NCBI GenBank assembly: GCA_002101225.1
Contig: LWTN01000236.1
Location: 1 to 46,609 of the forward strand
DNA: 46,609 bases
Reading direction: 5' to 3'
DNA from: Cycloclasticus sp. symbiont of Poecilosclerida sp. M
GTDB taxonomy: Bacteria > Pseudomonadota > Gammaproteobacteria > Methylococcales > Cycloclasticaceae
This document shows, piece after piece, positions 44,639-46,609 of the stretch (the stretch's first letter is position 1; each line of letters opens with the position of its first letter). The position numbers were made by a program, and so were the translations under genes. The notes beneath the pieces are model-generated. The model saw only the letters and a list, made by a program, of their open reading frames with translations. It was not told where the DNA came from and made no database searches.

Positions 44639-46357
44639 TTAGTCTTTTGTGATTCGGTTAATTTCTTCTAAGCTTGTAATACCCTCAAAAACTTTTTTTA
44701 GCCCGCTCTGTCTTAGTGTAAACACACCCTCAGAAGCAGATTGTTTTTCTAAATCTTGTGTGGAGGCATTAGCGACAATTAATGATTCCATTTCATCAGT
44801 TATAGGCATTACTTGGAAAATACCTGTCCGGCCTTTGTAACCATCAACGCAACCCTCGCAACCAACAGCTTTATAAAGTTTAATGCTCTTTGCTTGTTGT
44901 TCGCTAAAACCTTCTTTGATTAAGATCTCTACAGGAAGCTCTTCTTGCTGTTTGCACAGAGGGCAAAGTATACGCATTAAACGTTGAGCCATAATTAAAA
45001 GGATTGAGGAGGCTATGTTATAAGTAGGTATTCCCATTTGCGATAGCCTACTTAGTGTTTGTGGTGCATCGTTTGTATGCAAGGTAGAGAGCACTAAGTG
45101 GCCTGTCTGAGCTGCTTTTATTGAAATTTCAGCTGTTTCTAAATCGCGAATCTCACCAATCATTATGATATCAGGGTCTTGGCGTAGAAAGGCGCGTAGG
45201 GCAGTTACAAACGTGAGCCCAGTCTTAGTGTTGACGTTAACCTGATTGATGCCGTGTACAGTAATTTCAACAGGGTCTTCTGCAGTTGATATATTTACAT
45301 CAGGTTTGTTAAGTAGATTAAGAGCTGTATACAGTGTGACTGTTTTACCGCTACCCGTTGGCCCTGTAACTAGTATCATGCCATAGGGTTTATCGATAGC
45401 GTCTAAAAAGAGTTGTTTTTGTTCTGGGTCAAAGCCCAATTGTTCAATATCAACTTCAGTAGCTGAGGAATCTAAAATACGAAGTACAATTTTTTCGCCA
45501 TATAAAGTCGGGCATGTGTTTACTCGAAAATCAATAGAGCGTGACTTGGATTTGGATAGCAACATCTTTATACGGCCATCCTGGGGAATGCGTCGTTCAG
45601 ATATATTTAGACGAGCCATTACTTTAATTCTGGAAGTTAGTTTAGCGGCAATATTGTTGGGCGGCGAGGCGACTTCTTTTAATAGACCGTCTTGCCGTGT
45701 ACGTATTCTGAGCTTTTTCTCGTAGGGTTCGAAATGAATATCGGATGCCCCCTTTTTTATGGCATCAAGTAAAATTTTATTTACAAATCGTACAACAGGC
45801 GCGTCATCAATTTCGCTTTCAACGTCGTCGGCCCCAACTTCTGGGTCCTCTTCAAAATCGATATTGTCTAAGTCTTCATCATCGAACAAATCATCAATTG
45901 ATGAATCTTCTGCATCAAGTGCAGCATCAATTACGGCGGTTAATTTATCCTCTTCTACAAGAATAGCTTCGGTCGTCATTCTTGTTTGGAACTTAATTTC
46001 GTCGAGTGCATGCAAATTTGTTGGGTCAGCAACGGCAACGAATAACCTATTGCCTCGTTTTAGAATTGGTAAAACATGGTGTTTTTTAAGTAGACCTTCA
46101 TCCAATAAATCTGTTGGTATAGATTCTAGCTGCATAGCGTTAATATCAAAAATCGGAATGCCAAATTCTTGAGAGGCTGAAATAGCAATAACTTTGGAAG
46201 AAAGAATTTGTTGTTCGACTAAATAGGTAACAAAGTTTTTCTTTTGAGCTGAAGCGGCAGCATAGTGAGTGCTAGCCTCTTCTTTTTTCAGTAGCCCCTC
46301 GGAGATAAGCAGTTTTGCTATACCATTAAGAAATATATTTTGTTGTTGTGCTGCCAT
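44639..46357 (-). CDS. pilB: Type IV pilus assembly ATPase PilB
   Basis: The extension ATPase. The 572 residues have an N-terminal MshEN domain (about 5-150), then Walker A GPTGSGKTVTLYTAL (about 335), the Asp box region, Walker B IIMIGEIRD, His box HLVLSTLHTNDA and the tetracysteine zinc site (CPLCKQQ and CEGCVDG). First gene of pilBCD-coaE-zapD-yacG. The major pilin pilA, usually found divergent next to pilB, is not within the window; an IS5 remnant occupies that side. Confidence 0.98.
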   Translation of the reverse strand: MAAQQQNIFLNGIAKLLISEGLLKKEEASTHYAAASAQKKNFVTYLVEQQILSSKVIAISASQEFGIPIFDINAMQLESIPTDLLDEGLLKKHHVLPILKRGNRLFVAVADPTNLHALDEIKFQTRMTTEAILVEEDKLTAVIDAALDAEDSSIDDLFDDEDLDNIDFEEDPEVGADDVESEIDDAPVVRFVNKILLDAIKKGASDIHFEPYEKKLRIRTRQDGLLKEVASPPNNIAAKLTSRIKVMARLNISERRIPQDGRIKMLLSKSKSRSIDFRVNTCPTLYGEKIVLRILDSSATEVDIEQLGFDPEQKQLFLDAIDKPYGMILVTGPTGSGKTVTLYTALNLLNKPDVNISTAEDPVEITVHGINQVNVNTKTGLTFVTALRAFLRQDPDIIMIGEIRDLETAEISIKAAQTGHLVLSTLHTNDAPQTLSRLSQMGIPTYNIASSILLIMAQRLMRILCPLCKQQEELPVEILIKEGFSEQQAKSIKLYKAVGCEGCVDGYKGRTGIFQVMPITDEMESLIVANASTQDLEKQSASEGVFTLRQSGLKKVFEGITSLEEINRITKD

Positions 46358-46431
46358 TGCCGTATGTTTTCGTATGCTAAAAGGTAAAGTACTGCTAATG
46401 TAAGTTCAAAACATGTTTTTGTCTAGCGCCT
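46358..46431. other. pilB upstream region
   Basis: A 74-bp AT-rich gap between pilB and the IS5 remnant. It must hold the pilB ribosome-binding site and perhaps its promoter; I see no clear hexamer pair. Confidence 0.4.
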
Positions 46432-46609
46432 AAGAATATAAATAAGGTGGGCGAGCTGTGTTAGAGTCATAAATTGAGGTGAGTAATGTTTCTATTTCAG
46501 ACCATTCCAACAAGGCTTCTGTGTCATCAAGACTATGAAGAATAGGGTGCTCTAAGTCAGCGGTTGAAAAGAAGAGGTTGGATTTTCTAGAGAATGTATG
46601 GATTTTGCA
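46432..46609 (-). pseudogene. IS5-family transposase, N-terminal fragment (window edge)
   Basis: The minus strand reads FSRKSNLFFSTADLEHPILH, then DTEALLEWSEIETLLTSIYD and SNTARPPYLYS before a stop near 46442. D-x-x-HPIL...W..IE..L...YD..TGRP.YP is the start of IS5-type transposases. After YLYS the sequence resembles the next expected block (LFRALL) but out of frame, so it is frameshifted or cut. The upstream end lies outside the window. Confidence 0.65.

Overview
The window comes from a Gram-negative gammaproteobacterium with moderate GC content. Evidence for this is meso-DAP-type MurE, LpxC, LspA, LpoA, DolP, DciA, ZapD, PilBCD and a large uninterrupted division/cell-wall (dcw) cluster. Gene order (rsmI next to lpoA-yraN-diaA-dolP; mraZ through ftsZ-lpxC-dciA-M23 peptidase-secA-argJ-MutT/ThiE; yacG-zapD-coaE-pilD-pilC-pilB) is that of the Pseudomonas/Cellvibrio-type lineages. 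The genus cannot be fixed from the sequence alone.

Layout. 1-808: the 3' end of an IS30-family transposase abuts a truncated, frameshifted C5-cytosine methyltransferase. 910-2940: lspA, ampD (reverse) and nadC. 2949-4319: a reverse FAD-linked D-lactate/glycolate-type dehydrogenase. 4333-7503: reverse dolP, diaA, yraN and lpoA, divergent from rsmI (7552-8412). 8425-15182: an accessory island, described below. 15235-15593: rnpB (RNase P RNA). 15860-33492: the mraZ-to-ftsZ cluster, with a good promoter and MraZ operator in front and mostly 1-10 bp start/stop overlaps inside. 33636-40903: lpxC, dciA (reverse), an M23 peptidase, secA, argJ and a Nudix-ThiE fusion. 40917-46357: reverse pilB-pilC-pilD-coaE-zapD-yacG. 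The right edge holds a broken IS5-family transposase upstream of pilB.

The unusual part is the island between rsmI and rnpB. It is flanked by a perfect 19-bp direct repeat (8406-8424 and 15183-15201). Just inside these are matching inverted ends (8430-8454 and 15154-15178, 20 of 25 bases). A decayed ISNCY-type transposase lies at the left end. The cargo is a four-gene operon (9053-12790) that looks like a curli-like functional-amyloid system. It has two secreted repeat proteins built on a Q-x-x-N motif every ~36-45 residues, a small secreted two-cysteine protein, and a lipoprotein resembling CsgG/HfaB that carries a ten-copy AAPE linker and an SH3 domain. No CsgE, CsgF or canonical CsgA/CsgB pair is recognisable. 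The rest of the island holds fragments: IS110 transposase, pyrophosphate-type phosphofructokinase, a nearly complete IS3 element, an IS30-like end and a truncated NTF2-like gene.

Reading: an ordinary, strongly syntenic cell-envelope region was invaded between rsmI and rnpB by a transposon-like unit that now carries what may be an undescribed extracellular fibre system. Family assignments rest on motifs read by eye. No database search was possible.
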